This document shows positions 11,622 through 23,544 of a DNA stretch of 64,000 nt, piece by piece. Position 1 is the first letter of the stretch. Every line of letters starts with the position of its first letter. Under the pieces are notes generated by a model that ran no database searches, was not told the DNA's origin, and saw nothing but the letters and a program-made list of their open reading frames with translations. The position numbers were made by a program, and so were the translations under genes. The stretch spans positions 512,647 through 576,646 of the forward strand of contig FJUW01000046.1 in NCBI GenBank assembly GCA_900074885.1. Direction: 5' to 3'. The DNA is from Rhynchosporium graminicola (lineage: Eukaryota; Ascomycota; Leotiomycetes; Helotiales; Ploettnerulaceae).

Positions 11622-14100
11622 GATGGAGTAAATTGTGGAGGTCGGAAGTACTAGGTACCTAGTTTGACCGGGGCGTGGTGGACACGTTCGGCGCTAGCTT
11701 TTGCCGGACGGGGCACCTAGTGAACTTGGGAGGAATCTCACACCGTCAAAAATAGATTCCTATCTCCGGATAATGTTGAAGCTGACTGGAGAGAATGGAT
11801 CACTGGGAGTGTTGTACTTGTAGGATTATCGCTGGCGGGCCAATTGAACTCCTGTTGAGTCCGAGATGGGTACGGGAAAATTGTCCCCGGGATGCGGTAG
11901 AAGTAGCCCGGCCGAACTGATTCTGATTTCCGATTTCTGATCAGGGATATGAGCCTTTATCCGTACAGCAAGTCTCTCTGTGGATTTGTTAGTGTAAGTA
12001 GTTAACCGTCAGATTTCCATGTTCATAGGTAGCTTGATTGGAACAGCTGGGCCGTAAGCAGCAGGTGATATTATAGTAGGAGAAAAAGGATGAGGATGAG
12101 GATGAGGATGAGGATATCAACAGTCGCTATGACATTTTGCAGAAGCACTTTCTGCAGTCTCCGTCTCCGTCTCCATCTGCCATGCGACACGATAGGATTG
12201 TAATCGCAGTTGCTACACAATTGCAGGAGTAGGACAGCAGAATTCTAAACCAGAGCTAGATTGGCTCCCGCTGGAATTGTGTTGCGATGTCCGGGGGATG
12301 TTTTGGCATGGGCTTGGGCTTGGGCTTGAGCTTGGACTGATCAAGAACTCAAATGCCATATCGGGGATATAGATAGACGGTGGTGGATGATGCGTGATGC
12401 ACGTTGCATGAATCACGATGCATGGAAATAAACTTCACTCACTCGATCGATCGGTCCCAACTTCCTGGAGACTCTGTAAAGCAAGAGAGGGTGGCTGCAG
12501 GGTGCATGCAATGCAGGCTCGAATGCAAGTGCGCAATAAACTCTGTCCTTACTGGTCGATCAGGACGTTCATTGCAGATGCAGGCCAGGCCAGGCAGGAT
12601 TGGTGATAGTGATAGTGATAGTGATAGTGACAACGTCGCAGGATGCGCCGATAGATATAGATTGGTGACCAAGAGCAAGTGTCGCTTCGAGCGAGGTCTT
12701 GAAGTCGCCAACTGCGGTGCGGGTATTGGAAATTACGGAGGTGATGAATAGAAAATGACGCCCGGTCTATGGTCTAGATTACAAAGGTCGACGTCGAAAA
12801 AGCAGCGAGACGAGACACAGATGAAGCCTAAGCCTAGGTGCAAGAATTGACCATGTAGTCGACGAAGTAGAAGATGGCTCTTGGTCGGAACAAAGGTCAC
12901 GAAAGAAAGAAAGTGCAGAAGCTGGTGCGTTGGCTCTGTTGCGAAAGACTGCAGAACAGGGCAGAAACAGAAAGATTCTGGAGAGAAGGTCCAAAGTCAT
13001 CTATCTATCTATCTATCTATCTACCTTATAGAGAGAAAGAAGTATGTACGATTATGGTTACAATACACCCGTGCGTGTTGCTAGGAGCTCTCTCTCCCAA
13101 CCGAGCTGTGGCTGTGGAACCCTTCCTACCCTTCCCTTCCCTTCCCTTCCCTTCCCTTCCTACCTCCGGGGTGGGGAGCATTTGCAGGCGAGTTTCGGGA
13201 ACCCATCCTTGCCATCCTCCCATCGTCTCAAAGATCATGGGCGCGACAGGCTAACGTTTTCAAGTCTCCTGACGAGCGGCGACAAGCATCAACTTCCAGC
13301 CAGCCAGCCAGCCAGTAACCCTGCTGTGTTGGACAACACTTGACATCTGCATAATGTTTGATCACGGCAGGTCGGCGGGTGGGGCAGCTTGCTACATTGA
13401 GGCTCCTCCTCCGGCTCATCAAACGCCTGACGCTGGGCACCGCGTACTGTACAGTAAATAGGTATTCTTGGTGGGTTTTCGCGGAATTTCATCTGATTGA
13501 CTGTCGGAGGCTGGAAGAGCTCCACGAAGCCACTTTTATTTTCCTGCCGCACACCCCACGCTGTCAGTAAAGGGGCAGCAATCAGCGTCACATCGCCCAT
13601 CGTGAAAGGGTGATTTGTATCAACAGATTCCGATGGTCTCCGAGGGTCTGTTCAATGATATCACAAAACTTTACAAAAGCAACCGTAACTCGAGAGTGGC
13701 CACGGATAACTGGGGACTGAGCATTTGTGAAACTTCACTCCAGTCGACTCGGATTTCCCAAGCTGCCTCGCTACCAAATGCCTGTGAAAGCCAACTGCCA
13801 TTCAGATCTCAGGGGACCAGACCGAGGTATTTTCATGTCACTCTTCCCGTACGGCAACTAGAATCCCTCCCGAGTCGTCGATGGGCCTACGATCCGATCC
13901 TAGCTCTTAGCCGCCGCAAATCCTTCTGATCTTGGCATTCATGCCTTTGCATGTTTACTCCTTCTAGAAGTTCTTTCAGCCTTCAGATAGCTTTGTCATG
14001 TTTGGTGCAAGCTGCGGGGAAGTTTATGGATAGGTTTCAAAGCCTTTGGCGTGCGTGTGGAGATTGCACTGTTCCAACTTTGTCTGACCCTTTCATGTTC
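11622..14100. other. Intergenic, microsatellite-rich
   Basis: About 2.5 kb without a supported gene. It holds (GATGAG)n at about 12090-12118, (GATAGT)n at about 12602-12629, (ATCT)n at about 12999-13023, (CTTCC)n at about 13120-13164 and (CCAG)n at about 13296-13315. The left part holds the NAD kinase promoter. Short frames here are repeat artefacts or overlap on opposite strands. Confidence 0.5.
12999..13164. repeat. (ATCT)n and (CTTCC)n microsatellites
   Basis: Two perfect or near-perfect simple arrays: about six ATCT units at 12999-13023 and about eight CTTCC-type units at 13120-13164. The second gives one strand a pure pyrimidine tract. No coding role is seen. Confidence 0.8.
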
Positions 14101-14982
14101 TCATTCTTTCCATTGGAGGTCGCTCTCAACCTTGTCCTCCAGAGTCGATTGCACAAACATCATCATATTTCCATTCTTCTCATCCATCTCGTCTTGGGCC
14201 ACGTGCCTGGCCCCGGACGTTTGCGACTCATCGCAGCAAAATGATTTTGCAGCATCATGAACCGCCTCCCACTCCCTAAGCGTAAAGTCTCCTTCACTCT
14301 CCGCAACCAGTAGATCCCCATGAGATGTAAAAGCCATCACATGGACCGAGCTGGCAGCTTCAGATTCAAGGAGCGTAGGATTCACTACTATTCTTTTGGA
14401 GGAGCCGTCGCTTGTCAAAGCGAGAAACGTAGAGGTCAGGGTCATTGAGAGAGGTAGAGAGGCGGACAGCAGTGCCAGGACTGCGGTTTGAAGGAGCGTG
14501 GGAAGAATAGGTAAATTCTGAGTGTATGGATCAGCCTTTACTTCCTACAAGATGGTTACAGGTATAAGTACCGAGCTTGCCAGTGTCAACTTAGACCCCG
14601 CAGTATCATTTTCAGGTGTGCTCGTGATCTGGAGGGTAATTTGGATCAAGGTTCGCGGAAAATTATGAATGAGTATGATCTGGCGGAGTGTAGATTGTAG
14701 AATGGATTCAAGATGCCGCTCCCGTGTACCTAAAACCAATTCGGTCAGTATAGCCGCAACCAGGCAAATGTATTTTCAGGAGAGCTTCAGACCTCCTACA
14801 CCAGCCGCAGGCCGTACGACAACGTCAATAGCAGCTTCTTCAGGAAGCTCGTCCCGCCGTTGGATTTCGAGGGGTCCATTGACTGCTCCAATGACTGTGT
14901 AGCCATTCTGCGAGAATGTCGCGGACCCATCTGTGCGGTGAAGATGCGACAGTAATGCTGTTGGTTCTGCTGAGGGTGCCAT
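14101..14982 (-). CDS. RRP46: Exosome complex subunit Rrp46 (RNase PH family)
   Basis: A structural subunit of the RNA exosome ring, which trims and degrades RNA in nucleus and cytoplasm. Three exons on the minus strand: 14982-14793, 14729-14572 and 14517-14101. Introns are 63 nt and 54 nt and the frame is kept throughout, giving 254 aa including a tail. Exon 1 holds the RNase PH start, with DGSATFSQNGYTVIGAVNGP (residues 18-37). The exon 1/2 junction rebuilds GVGGTRERHLESIL, a strong Rrp46 hallmark. Exon 3 gives TAVLALLSASLPLSMT, the conserved helix, and an acidic C-terminal tail. The first donor is GTCTGA, a weak match to consensus, but it is the only splice that restores the conserved GTRER run. 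Eukaryotic ring subunits are generally catalytically inactive. Divergent from the PP2A activator gene. Confidence 0.85.
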
Positions 14983-15160
14983 TATGAGCAGCTTGAGTGT
15001 TGTATGTTGATTGCAGAAGTCCTAGGTTACTTCAGACGTCTTCTTTGACCAGGCTAAGGAGCTGTCATTGATCGATGAACTTTTTGAGCGCAGCCTTGTA
15101 GCTTCACGCTAAAGTGCGGGCGCTATATCAGCGGCACCCCTCCTTAGATCCCTGGCGATC
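14983..15160. promoter_or_regulatory. Short divergent promoter between RRP46 and PTPA
   Basis: Only 178 bp separate the two start codons, which face away from each other, so both promoters must overlap here. No TATA box is obvious. Co-regulation is inference. Confidence 0.6.
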
Positions 15161-16510
15161 ATGTCCATGTTCCAGCAACAAGCTAAACAACATCAATCAC
15201 ACTTAGCATTCGGAATGCCTTCCACTACAGAGACACCTACAAGTCTGAGAGAGTTGCCATCTTCAGCTATACCTGATCTGCGAGATCGTTTACCAAAGTT
15301 ACAAGCTCGTCGCAGACAAGCTCCCCCATCGAATCCATTACCTGTTCCAGAAACACCGGATCTGCCATCCCCACCAGACCTCACAACTTTGATCTTCAAG
15401 AAGCCCTCCAGGCGGATCTTGTCTCGCAAAGATCATGACCTATTTCTCGCATCACCTACCTACAAACTCGTTGTAGGCTTTGTGTTTAGCCTCACAGAAT
15501 CTGTGGTAGACACTCCAGCTTCAGCAGTACGAGATAGTGATTTGAGCCCGGCTGTCAAAACGATCCTCCAAATCCTCGATAAAGTACAAGATGTAGTTGA
15601 GCGCAGTCCACCAGAAGAGCAAGGTGATTCCCGTTTTGGAAATAAGGGTTTCCGCGACTTTCTCGACCTAGCTGCCGAAGAGGAAGTAAATTGGCATAAG
15701 CAACTGGGTATTACCTCCTTAGCTGCCATTACCGAAATATCTACATACTTCCTACAATCGTTCGGAAATCGTACAAGAATAGATTATGGGTCCGGTCACG
15801 AGCTGAACTTCATGCTTTGGCTGCTATGCCTTTACCAACTAGGCATCGTTACTCGATCTGACTTCCGCTCTCTCGTCCTGAGAGTCTTCACCCAGTACCT
15901 CTCCCTCATGAGGATCATTCAATCATCCTACTATCTCGAGCCCGCCGGCTCACATGGCGTATGGGGACTCGACGACTACCAATTCCTACCCTTCCTCTTC
16001 GGCTCCTCTCAACTTCTTCACCACCCTTACATCCGCCCCCTCTCCATCCACCAAAGCCTCATCCTCGAAGAATATGGTAACGACTACCTGTACCTTAGCC
16101 AAGTAAACTTCGTCAACAGCGTCAAGAACGTTGAAGGTCTACGCTGGCACAGTCCCATGCTAGACGATATCTCATCCGCCAAATCGTGGAGTAAAGTCGA
16201 AGATGGGATGCGTCGGATGTTCGTGGCTGAAGTTCTGAAGAAGTTGCCCGTGATGCAGCATTTTTTGTTTGGGTCTTTGATACCGGCTATGGAGGAGATG
16301 AGCACGGAAGAGGAATATGGAGTTCCGAGTGAAGAGGAGGATCCGGAGGGTGGAGAGACGGTGGTAATGGTGGATGGGATGAGGCATGTCCATCAGATGA
16401 ATAGTTGGGGTGATTGCTGCGGTATTAAGGTGCCCAGCAGTGTTGCAGCGGCGCTGGAGGCGAAGAGGAGAGGTGGTGGACAGAATTTAAGACGTATACC
16501 GTTCGATTAA
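15161..16510 (+). CDS. RRD1: PP2A phosphatase activator PTPA (Rrd1-type peptidyl-prolyl isomerase)
   Basis: Activates PP2A-type phosphatases and has peptidyl-prolyl isomerase activity; in yeast Rrd1 acts with Tap42/Sit4 in stress and TOR signalling. Single exon, 449 aa. The N-terminal 70 residues are Pro/Gln-rich and disordered. The PTPA domain spans roughly 80-380, with the hallmark runs GSGHELNFMLWLLCLYQLGI (about residues 210-229) and SHGVWGLDDYQFLPFLFGSS (about 265-285), which line the peptide and nucleotide pocket. The acidic C-terminal extension ending WGDCCGIKVPSSVAAALEAK favours the larger Rrd1 type over Rrd2; the paralogue choice is inference. Met3 (15167) is an alternative start. 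Its 3' end converges on the P450 gene. Confidence 0.9.
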   Translation: MSMFQQQAKQHQSHLAFGMPSTTETPTSLRELPSSAIPDLRDRLPKLQARRRQAPPSNPLPVPETPDLPSPPDLTTLIFKKPSRRILSRKDHDLFLASPTYKLVVGFVFSLTESVVDTPASAVRDSDLSPAVKTILQILDKVQDVVERSPPEEQGDSRFGNKGFRDFLDLAAEEEVNWHKQLGITSLAAITEISTYFLQSFGNRTRIDYGSGHELNFMLWLLCLYQLGIVTRSDFRSLVLRVFTQYLSLMRIIQSSYYLEPAGSHGVWGLDDYQFLPFLFGSSQLLHHPYIRPLSIHQSLILEEYGNDYLYLSQVNFVNSVKNVEGLRWHSPMLDDISSAKSWSKVEDGMRRMFVAEVLKKLPVMQHFLFGSLIPAMEEMSTEEEYGVPSEEEDPEGGETVVMVDGMRHVHQMNSWGDCCGIKVPSSVAAALEAKRRGGGQNLRRIPFD

Positions 16511-17037
16511 TGAATAGATGGACAACAGGCGAATCAAAATGTACCATACTCTATTCATCATTCGCTTCCTTCTTTGGCAGTCCAAGTAGGTTGTGCTGCA
16601 CTATTTTCTCCCAGTAAGTCTAGTAGGCAAATCGTCACGAAATCACGAGCCAGGCCCTAGAAAGATGGTTTTCCTCATTTCCATTCGTGCAGGCAAAAGG
16701 AGCCTGAAATATTGTTGCTGTCGACTTGCGATCTATAAGAATGGCTTTTGTAAACTTGGTTGTAGGACAGTCAGGGCAGGTAGGTCCACGTGAAGGTTCT
16801 CGCAAAAGCGAAGAAGCACACATTCAAGTTCGCTTCTAATTTCTTATCTCTCCTACAATGTTGCTCCATCAAAATCTATGGTGTAGACTACACACGATAC
16901 AAGTGTATTCCCAGAAAGTATATCTTCCATGTCCAGTTCAAGTTCAAATCTACCAGGCGCCAGATATCAACAAGAGCCCACAAGACATTTATCCCAAACT
17001 CCATTCACCGTATCCCTAACACATGCCAAAATACCAA

Positions 17038-18782
17038 TTACCACCCACCCACAACCTTCGTCTTGACATACATCCCGTTCGCCGGCTTCGCAGTAACACC
17101 TCCCTTAATTACGACATTCTTCTCGATCTTCTCATTCTCGTCATTCAGCTCAAATTCGAATCTGCCGACCCAGGCAGCAAGCAAGCACATGAATTCAGCT
17201 TTTGCGAATCCCTGACCGATACAACTGCGTGGACCGTGCAAGAACGTGAGATACGAGTAATTGCTTTGTGCACCTCCATTTGCGCTGTGCGGATTCTTCT
17301 CAGATGGTAACCAACGGTCTGGGTTGAAGTTTGCGCCATCAGCTCCCCAGTGTGTAGAGTGTTTGTTGACTGCCCAAGGTACGAGCATCACGCGTGTGCC
17401 CTTCGGAATTGGTTGACCGAGGATGACGGTGTCGACAGCAGCATCGCGGAGAGTAAGAGGAACGGGTGGGTAGTACCGAAGGACTTCGTTGCAGACTGCG
17501 CTGAGGTATGGCATGTGGTCGAAATCCTGCGTAGTCACTTCTTCGCTACCATTTACACTCGGCAGCTTCTCTCTAATCTCAGCACGCAGCCTAGTCTGAA
17601 TATCGGGATTGAGACAAAGCATGTAGATGGCCCATGTCATGGCAGTAGCTGTAGTTTCGTGTCCGGCTGCTAGGAAAGTCATGAGCTGATCGATGAGATT
17701 CTCTTCGCTGAAACCACCGCTTTCGATAGCTACTCTGAGGATATCAACATCTGTAAGCGAGCCCTCCACGAGTTTCTCCTTCTTGGAGCGGATAAGATCC
17801 CGGCAAAAGGCTCGCATAACGGCAGCAGCTCCTTCGATCTCACCGTTTCGCTTCATGGGGATGTTGCGTACAAACCAGAGAGGGAGGAAGATGTTCAGGA
17901 GGCCAAGGACAGCTGCTTGACCAGATGGCTTAAAAACAGTCCTGTAGGTGCGGTTGAGTTCGGTGTTAGGATCCTTAATAGCATTGAAGTCTTTCCCCAT
18001 CCCTGCCAAACCGATGATGTCGAGTGTGGCCCTTGATGCCCAATCCCCTACTTCTAGTACTGCATCTCCCTTGTCAGCGTCTGACTTCTGGTGTTGTGCT
18101 GGCAATTCAGAGTGTGGAATGCCGCCTGCGTTGATGTGTTCGGTCATCGCGAGTACAGCCTCACGAGATTTATCCCAGAAAACTGGAACGAGGTTCTTAA
18201 CATGGCGGTAAGCAAATGCGGGCATTAGATTCTTCCTCTGCCGTTTGTGCTCTTCGCCTTCTGCAAGCAAGACACCAATGCCTAGAAGTCTGCCAAGCCC
18301 AGTGGCAAGGTGAGATGGCTTAATAAAATCGTAGTTGCGAGTGACAAGCACTTCGCCTAGGCCTTTGGGAGTAGTAATGAAGAGGCGCTCTGAGTTAAAT
18401 ATACCCATGTATCGTATGATACCTTCGTTTGGTACAGACTCAATCCTATTAGAGGGTCAAACTTTGGAACGATGCAAATTCGGCGATCAACTTACCAGTC
18501 GACATGTGGTCCTCCAGAGGGAAGAGCCTTGATTTGATCATAGTGTCCATTCCACCAGCTTCCATTAGGAGGCGTAGGGAAATGGCGTATGGGTGAGAAG
18601 TATCTAGGATACAAGACAATCTTGTAGAATGCCCACAGCGAGAATGACACGATCCAGAGCTGCAAGAACGTCCCAATGTAACTCGGCCTCGAGAAGAGGA
18701 GTAAGTCTGGTCGATATCCAACAAGAGATGCTGAGGATGCTGCCGAGAAGTATGTTACAGGCTTGAAGGGAATGCCCGACAT
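17038..18782 (-). CDS. Cytochrome P450 monooxygenase, microsomal type
   Basis: A haem-thiolate monooxygenase with unknown substrate. Two exons, 18782-18496 and 18445-17038; the 50-nt intron splits a Trp codon (TG|G) with a GTAAGT donor, giving 564 aa. One or two hydrophobic segments (residues 28-60) would anchor it in the ER, followed by a Pro-rich hinge (FPTPPNGSWWNG). The I-helix oxygen-binding motif AGHETT starts at residue 356, the K-helix ExxR is E416-R419, and the PERF-type region reads NFNPDRWLP. The haem loop FLHGPRSCIGQG has its ligand Cys at 504. All diagnostic motifs are present, so the gene looks functional. No terpene, polyketide or peptide synthase is seen nearby, so a cluster role is not supported. 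I cannot name the CYP family. Confidence 0.93.
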
Positions 18783-21377
18783 GATAGCAAACAGATCGAA
18801 AGATTAGACCTGCAACAGGATGGCGGGGTCGTTGGTGGCGGCCGTTCGAAGAGTTAGAATATGTTTCTGTAGGTTTGATATACAATTACTTACTCGAGTG
18901 CGTAATGACACCAGCCGTCAAGAGAATCACCAGAGTGTGATTGAGCAACGTCCTGTCGTATTAGAAGTATGCGATTTACAAGTTTGCAATCTTATTATCA
19001 TCAGCCCTTGGGATGTTGGTCGAACAACAACTTCAAGGCTGATATATATAGCTTGGCTTCTGCTCTGAGGAAGACGTCGAACAAGGAAATTAGTAGCGAG
19101 CGAACAACGTGTGAAGATCGTGAACGTCGTAGTAAATAGAAAATGCAAGCTGTACGAAAAAGTTGGGAGCGCAAACAGGTAAAACCAAAGGCTCGAAATA
19201 TGATAGATCGTAGGCCGCAAGGCTACTTCGAGAGCCCTGTTGGGCCTAGACTCAATTTGATGCGAGCTCTTGGATTGGATGATTGTTTCAGTGGAGACGT
19301 ATAAGTTGCAGGTGTCAGTCAGCTTGATGCGAGCACATAGATTGGATGATTGTTTCAGTAGAGACAGGCGCGGAGCTGGGTTGTCCCGAGATTCCTGGAG
19401 AGTGGCTGTGATTGCGTATCATTTGGTAACCTCGGCTTTCGCAAATGACTGGATAGAAATTTCGATATCGAAAAAGCGCGAAAATCACCTTATTTCCGAT
19501 ATAGCTGTGTCTACCTTACCGCTGTCAGGTTGCTCAAGATCGGACTGGTTAAAACTTTATATACTCGGGCGCGTTTTTAGTCAGGCGACGAGGAATCAAG
19601 CGAGAACATCAACATTTTAGGTAGGATAAAATCTCAATTTTTAGAGATACATTTGACGCAAGCAATTGAGAATAAAGCTATAATTTAACTACTACTTAGG
19701 GATGCCAAGGTTATGCATAGATTCAATATGGACCTGATAGTTATCAGTACTCTATGACTGAACTTGCATGTATCGTTCGATAATAAGAAAGCCAGCTAGC
19801 TCATGCCTGGCAGCGTGTCCTAGATTTTTGTCAAAAATAAAACAAATTCTTAGGATAGATCTGTCTAATCTCCAAGGGCTGCAGGAGCTTAAAGATTTCG
19901 TCTCACACGAAATAATTTCGCTTGGAACCAATTGATCGAATCCTGCTCAGTTAATTCCCAACTAGTCCCATGACCTAGAAACACGCCTGAGACGGAGATA
20001 GATATCTCCACAGCTCCTGGAACAGAACTACTTGGTACAGGCGGTAATTATTCCACAAAGTAGAGTCTGAGCGCACTTCTGCCAGCTTCTGTCTACATGA
20101 GCTATAACTATAGGCTGCCACCAGTAATAAAGCAATACTATACAGTACACTGGCAAAAATACATACGGTACTTGTAGTCACAAAGTATCTTAAGTGCACG
20201 GCCTGGAATTGTGGACTATTTACTCCCTATCCTAAGTAGCCTGTACACTATAGTGCACACCGTATTAAAACGGTTCCTATTCGCTGCTGCCACAAGACGA
20301 CTTGCGGAACCGGTAGCCAACATTGTGACGTGCCTTGTACGGGCTGAAGGCGTCGGATGATACATTTGATTAATAGACGGTTGTACGGCGTGCTGACCTA
20401 CCTATCTAGGGAAAAGTCGCGGGTTGCATGCCATGTTGGGAAACCGCGGCGCCATGGCGAGCTCAAGAATGATGAATGAGAATCAACCACGCTACTTGCT
20501 GGTAAGATGTAAGAGTCTGGTTCCTAATACGAAATAGAGGGATGTTTGAGATCAATAGCATTGCGTCTGTAAACTGTGGCAAATCCTTAAGGCTGAGGTC
20601 GTTCTGGTAGTGGACTTGGAAGCACATCGCTCATGGTAATATTTTGAATCATTTCAAAGCTTTCGGAAGGATATAATCGGCGAGAAAGAAAGGGGAGAAA
20701 GGAGAGATGACAGAAAATACTTTGAGCAGGGGAAGCAGCTAATACATTTGACTAGGGATTTGATAGGGACGAGGATGATATACTGCCCTTAACTCAATTA
20801 TTAGTGGTCTTCTGAATATTGATGAAGATACGACAGTCGCCGGTGTGAGTAAATGGATATACACATTCAATGGCCTCATCCGCCTATTCAGTTTCGCGAC
20901 TGAAGTCCTTGAATTAGCGTTCGAGCAAAAGCACTTCCGGAATCTCAGTAGCGACTTTGCAAAGCTTCTGCCAAAGAGTGCTACCTGAGCAGCACCCGAA
21001 TTCCACACCAGACACAGAGCTGGTCCTTGCTAGTGATTATGTACCACTTGGCAAGCTTTGTTCTCCTAGGAGTAAGAAAGAACTCCAATCGGGTATCGAT
21101 AATTGTTGTGTGTTAGACTGAGATCCGAGGTTTGTGGGGATCTCCAGTTGGCAAATCTTCCGTAAGGAGTGCAGTACAGTATGTTCCTCCCGATCATTTC
21201 CGTTTTTTTTCATATCACATTCATTCTGCAATTCGGTGATTGTTCATGGACCTTGTATTTGCGAGATCTGCCTTAGCTTCCTCCAGCGAAGATCACATAG
21301 TACACCCATTCCGTTGCAAACGTCTCGCAAGATGGCTTGAAAATAATCCCATTTTCCGACTCCAGAAACCAATTCCC
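18783..21377. other. Intergenic, P450 promoter side, no supported gene
   Basis: About 2.6 kb. It contains an imperfect 40-bp direct repeat (19259-19298 and 19326-19365) and an AT-richer patch at about 19620-20300 that may be old, mutated repeat DNA. No open frame here has a recognisable family or a credible splice pattern. Confidence 0.45.
19259..19365. repeat. Imperfect 40-bp direct repeat
   Basis: The same block, GATGCGAGC followed by GATTGGATGATTGTTTCAGT, occurs twice 67 bp apart (19259-19298 and 19326-19365), with a few mismatches. The cause is unknown. Confidence 0.65.
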
Positions 21378-21793
21378 TTATCTCAATCTGCGTGCCTCAC
21401 GTTCGGACTCGAGCAGGCAGAGGATGTCGTCTTCGCGGACTGTAGATTATGTTAGCTAGATTCCCATTTCCTTATTCCCAACCCATTCAGAAGCCCAGCC
21501 AAATCTCCCTCATATCCAGACTTCGCCTTCCTGCGATACCAAATTTGTGCCATAGAATTGAATGAAATGTTCGTACCTGGGCCCTTGACATTGCGGATAA
21601 TGCTTCTGGTGGTATCGTCCATGAACTCAACTCTGACTTGAGTGACACCTCCACGGGAACCTATCTTTCGTCAAAACATATCCTTCCACAATCTGCATGT
21701 TCGTCGCATTTGTCGTGAACGTTCGCACATACCGGTACGGCCCAACACACGGGTGACCTTGACGAGCTTGACTGGGACCTTTGAGGCATCCAT
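21378..21793 (-). CDS. RPS28: 40S ribosomal protein S28
   Basis: A small-subunit ribosomal protein near the mRNA exit channel. Too short to show as one open frame: three exons, 21793-21733, 21660-21577 and 21439-21378. Introns of 72 nt (GTATGT donor) and 137 nt (GTACGA donor) join in frame to give 68 aa, the usual length for eS28. The translation reads [20 protein letters not shown], then [20 protein letters not shown], and ends [20 protein letters not shown], matching the family along its whole length. Every splice junction falls inside conserved sequence, so the model is secure. Divergent from HIS1. Intron-rich small ribosomal protein genes are normal in filamentous ascomycetes. Confidence 0.95.
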
Positions 21794-22351
21794 ATTTGCG
21801 ATCTACTACTGTAAGTCTCTACTCATCAATTCTGGCTTTCCGATGGACTGACTGAGATGAATGCGCGTGGATTCGAGGGGGTGATAATTTTGAGATTTGT
21901 CGTCTTGAAAGTGGGCTGCCGAAAATTGAAAATGGAAGAGTGCGGACTTTGCTAGATTTAGCGAATATCGCCGCTTTCCCAGAAAGGACTAGCGCATTCC
22001 TTACTTCAGCGTCACGGCCAGATTCAACGTGGGGCAATCGAATGGCTGACTTCTGCAAAAGTTCGTGGTGCAGCGCAAAAGACATCACAGCAACAGGACT
22101 TAAGTTACACCACTCTATTGCAAACGCCACGCTTCAATACGAACTGCATCTACACTGGATCTTAACCTGTAATACGCCCCCATTTACCTGTGCTACCATC
22201 AACCCGCATAAATTCTGCGTTTTCACAGGGCCTTGCGAATTGAGAAAATACCCCGCCATCGGAGGCTGCATCCTTTGTCGTTGAATAGAAACTCGTCCTT
22301 TCCCAAGCTTTTTGAAGTAATGGATCTCGTAAATCAGTAAGATACTTCAAG
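21794..22351. promoter_or_regulatory. Divergent promoter region of RPS28 and HIS1
   Basis: 558 bp between two outward-facing start codons. It must serve a highly expressed ribosomal protein gene and an amino-acid synthesis gene. I looked for the Gcn4/CPC1 site TGACTCA and found only near-matches. No clear TATA box. Confidence 0.55.
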
Positions 22352-23544
22352 ATGCCTATTTTCATCAGTGGAGAGCTTCAAGAATCAATTTCTAACGACC
22401 CTTCAAGTCTAGAAGGACGTTTACTGTTTGCGGTGCCAAAGAGTGAGTCAGCCCATTGATTTTCTCCAACTGAGCTTGAAACTTATTGTTCTTCAGAGGG
22501 CCGACTCCTACAAGCTGCACTGAACCTACTGGAAGGTGCAGATATTCAATTTAGAAGAGAATCGCGACTCGATATAGCTCTTGTGAAGAATCTACCCATT
22601 GCCCTCGTCTTTCTACCCGCTGCCGACATTCCCACCTTCGTCGGAGAAGGTCGAGTCAGTCTTGGTATAACGGGACGTGATACAGTTGCGGAACATGCTG
22701 CGTTGGTGGAGTCGTCAAGGAGAGAACGAGCCGAGTCTGGAAAGTCGACACCAATCGAGGACGATGGCCAGATGGGCTGCGAGGAAGTGATGGACTTGGG
22801 GTTTGGATCTTGCAAACTGCAGGTCCAAGTGCCAGAGAAGGGGCAATATGTCAAGCCATCTGACTTGATTGGTACGAACATTGGAACAAGTTTTGTTCAC
22901 CTGGCCGAGGATTACTTTGCTGCATTAGAAGCTGAGGCTGAAGCTTCGGCTGGTGAGACGAATGGTGCAAAGTCGGGGAGGAAATTAAAAACCAAGATTA
23001 TTGAGCTCAGCGGAAGCGTCGAAGCCGCATGTGCTTTGGGTGTAGCTGATGGTATTGTTGATCTCGTTGGTAAGTGCAGGACACAACTTGGATAGGTTGC
23101 AAATACTTACTTCACCCAGAATCTGGAGAGACAATGAAAGCTGCAGGTCTCAAGGCTATTGACACTGTTGTGTCAAGTACGGCCATTCTCGTCAAATCCA
23201 AGAACCCATCGAATCCACAATTAGTTGAACTCATTGCTTCTAGAATTCGAGGTGTCATAAGTAAGTTGTACTCTGCCAAGTGATATCCTTGTTACTAATT
23301 ATTGCCAGCGGCGCAAAAATATGTCCTCTGCCAATACAATGTTCAAAGGACAAACTTGGTTGCTGCAACAAGAGTCACACCTGGAAGAAGAGCACCAACT
23401 ATCAATGCTCTAGAGGAAGAGGGATGGGTTGCTGTTAGTGCTATGGTGGAAAAAAAGAGAATTGCAACTGTGATGGATGAGTTAACCGAGATTGGAGCTG
23501 CCGATATTTTGGTACTGGATATCGCGAACACAAGGACAACCTAA
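22352..23544 (+). CDS. HIS1: ATP phosphoribosyltransferase (histidine biosynthesis, step 1)
   Basis: Condenses ATP with PRPP to phosphoribosyl-ATP, the committed and histidine-inhibited first step of histidine synthesis. Four exons: 22352-22442, 22497-23069, 23120-23260 and 23309-23544. Three introns of about 50 nt are all in phase 1 with GTGAGT or GTAAGT donors, giving 346 aa. The first junction rebuilds FAVPKKGRLLQAAL, the conserved N-terminal substrate loop. Exon 2 carries VGEGRVSLGITGRDTV (the periplasmic-binding-like fold) and exons 2/3 carry VEAACALGVADGIVDLVESG, the PRPP-binding signature. The C-terminal exon is the HisG_C regulatory domain (AVSAMVEKKRIATVMDEL). It is about 50 residues longer than the yeast enzyme, mainly from a Ser/Glu-rich insert near 110-130. 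Confidence 0.95.

Noticed and set aside
19975..20199. A 74-codon minus-strand frame with a hydrophobic start resembling a small secreted protein
   Set aside because: No promoter, family or conserved Cys pattern can be supported; it lies in an AT-richer decayed patch.
21794..22352. TGACTGA near 21848 as a Gcn4/CPC1 site for HIS1
   Set aside because: It differs from TGACTCA at a key position and is nearer to RPS28 than to HIS1.
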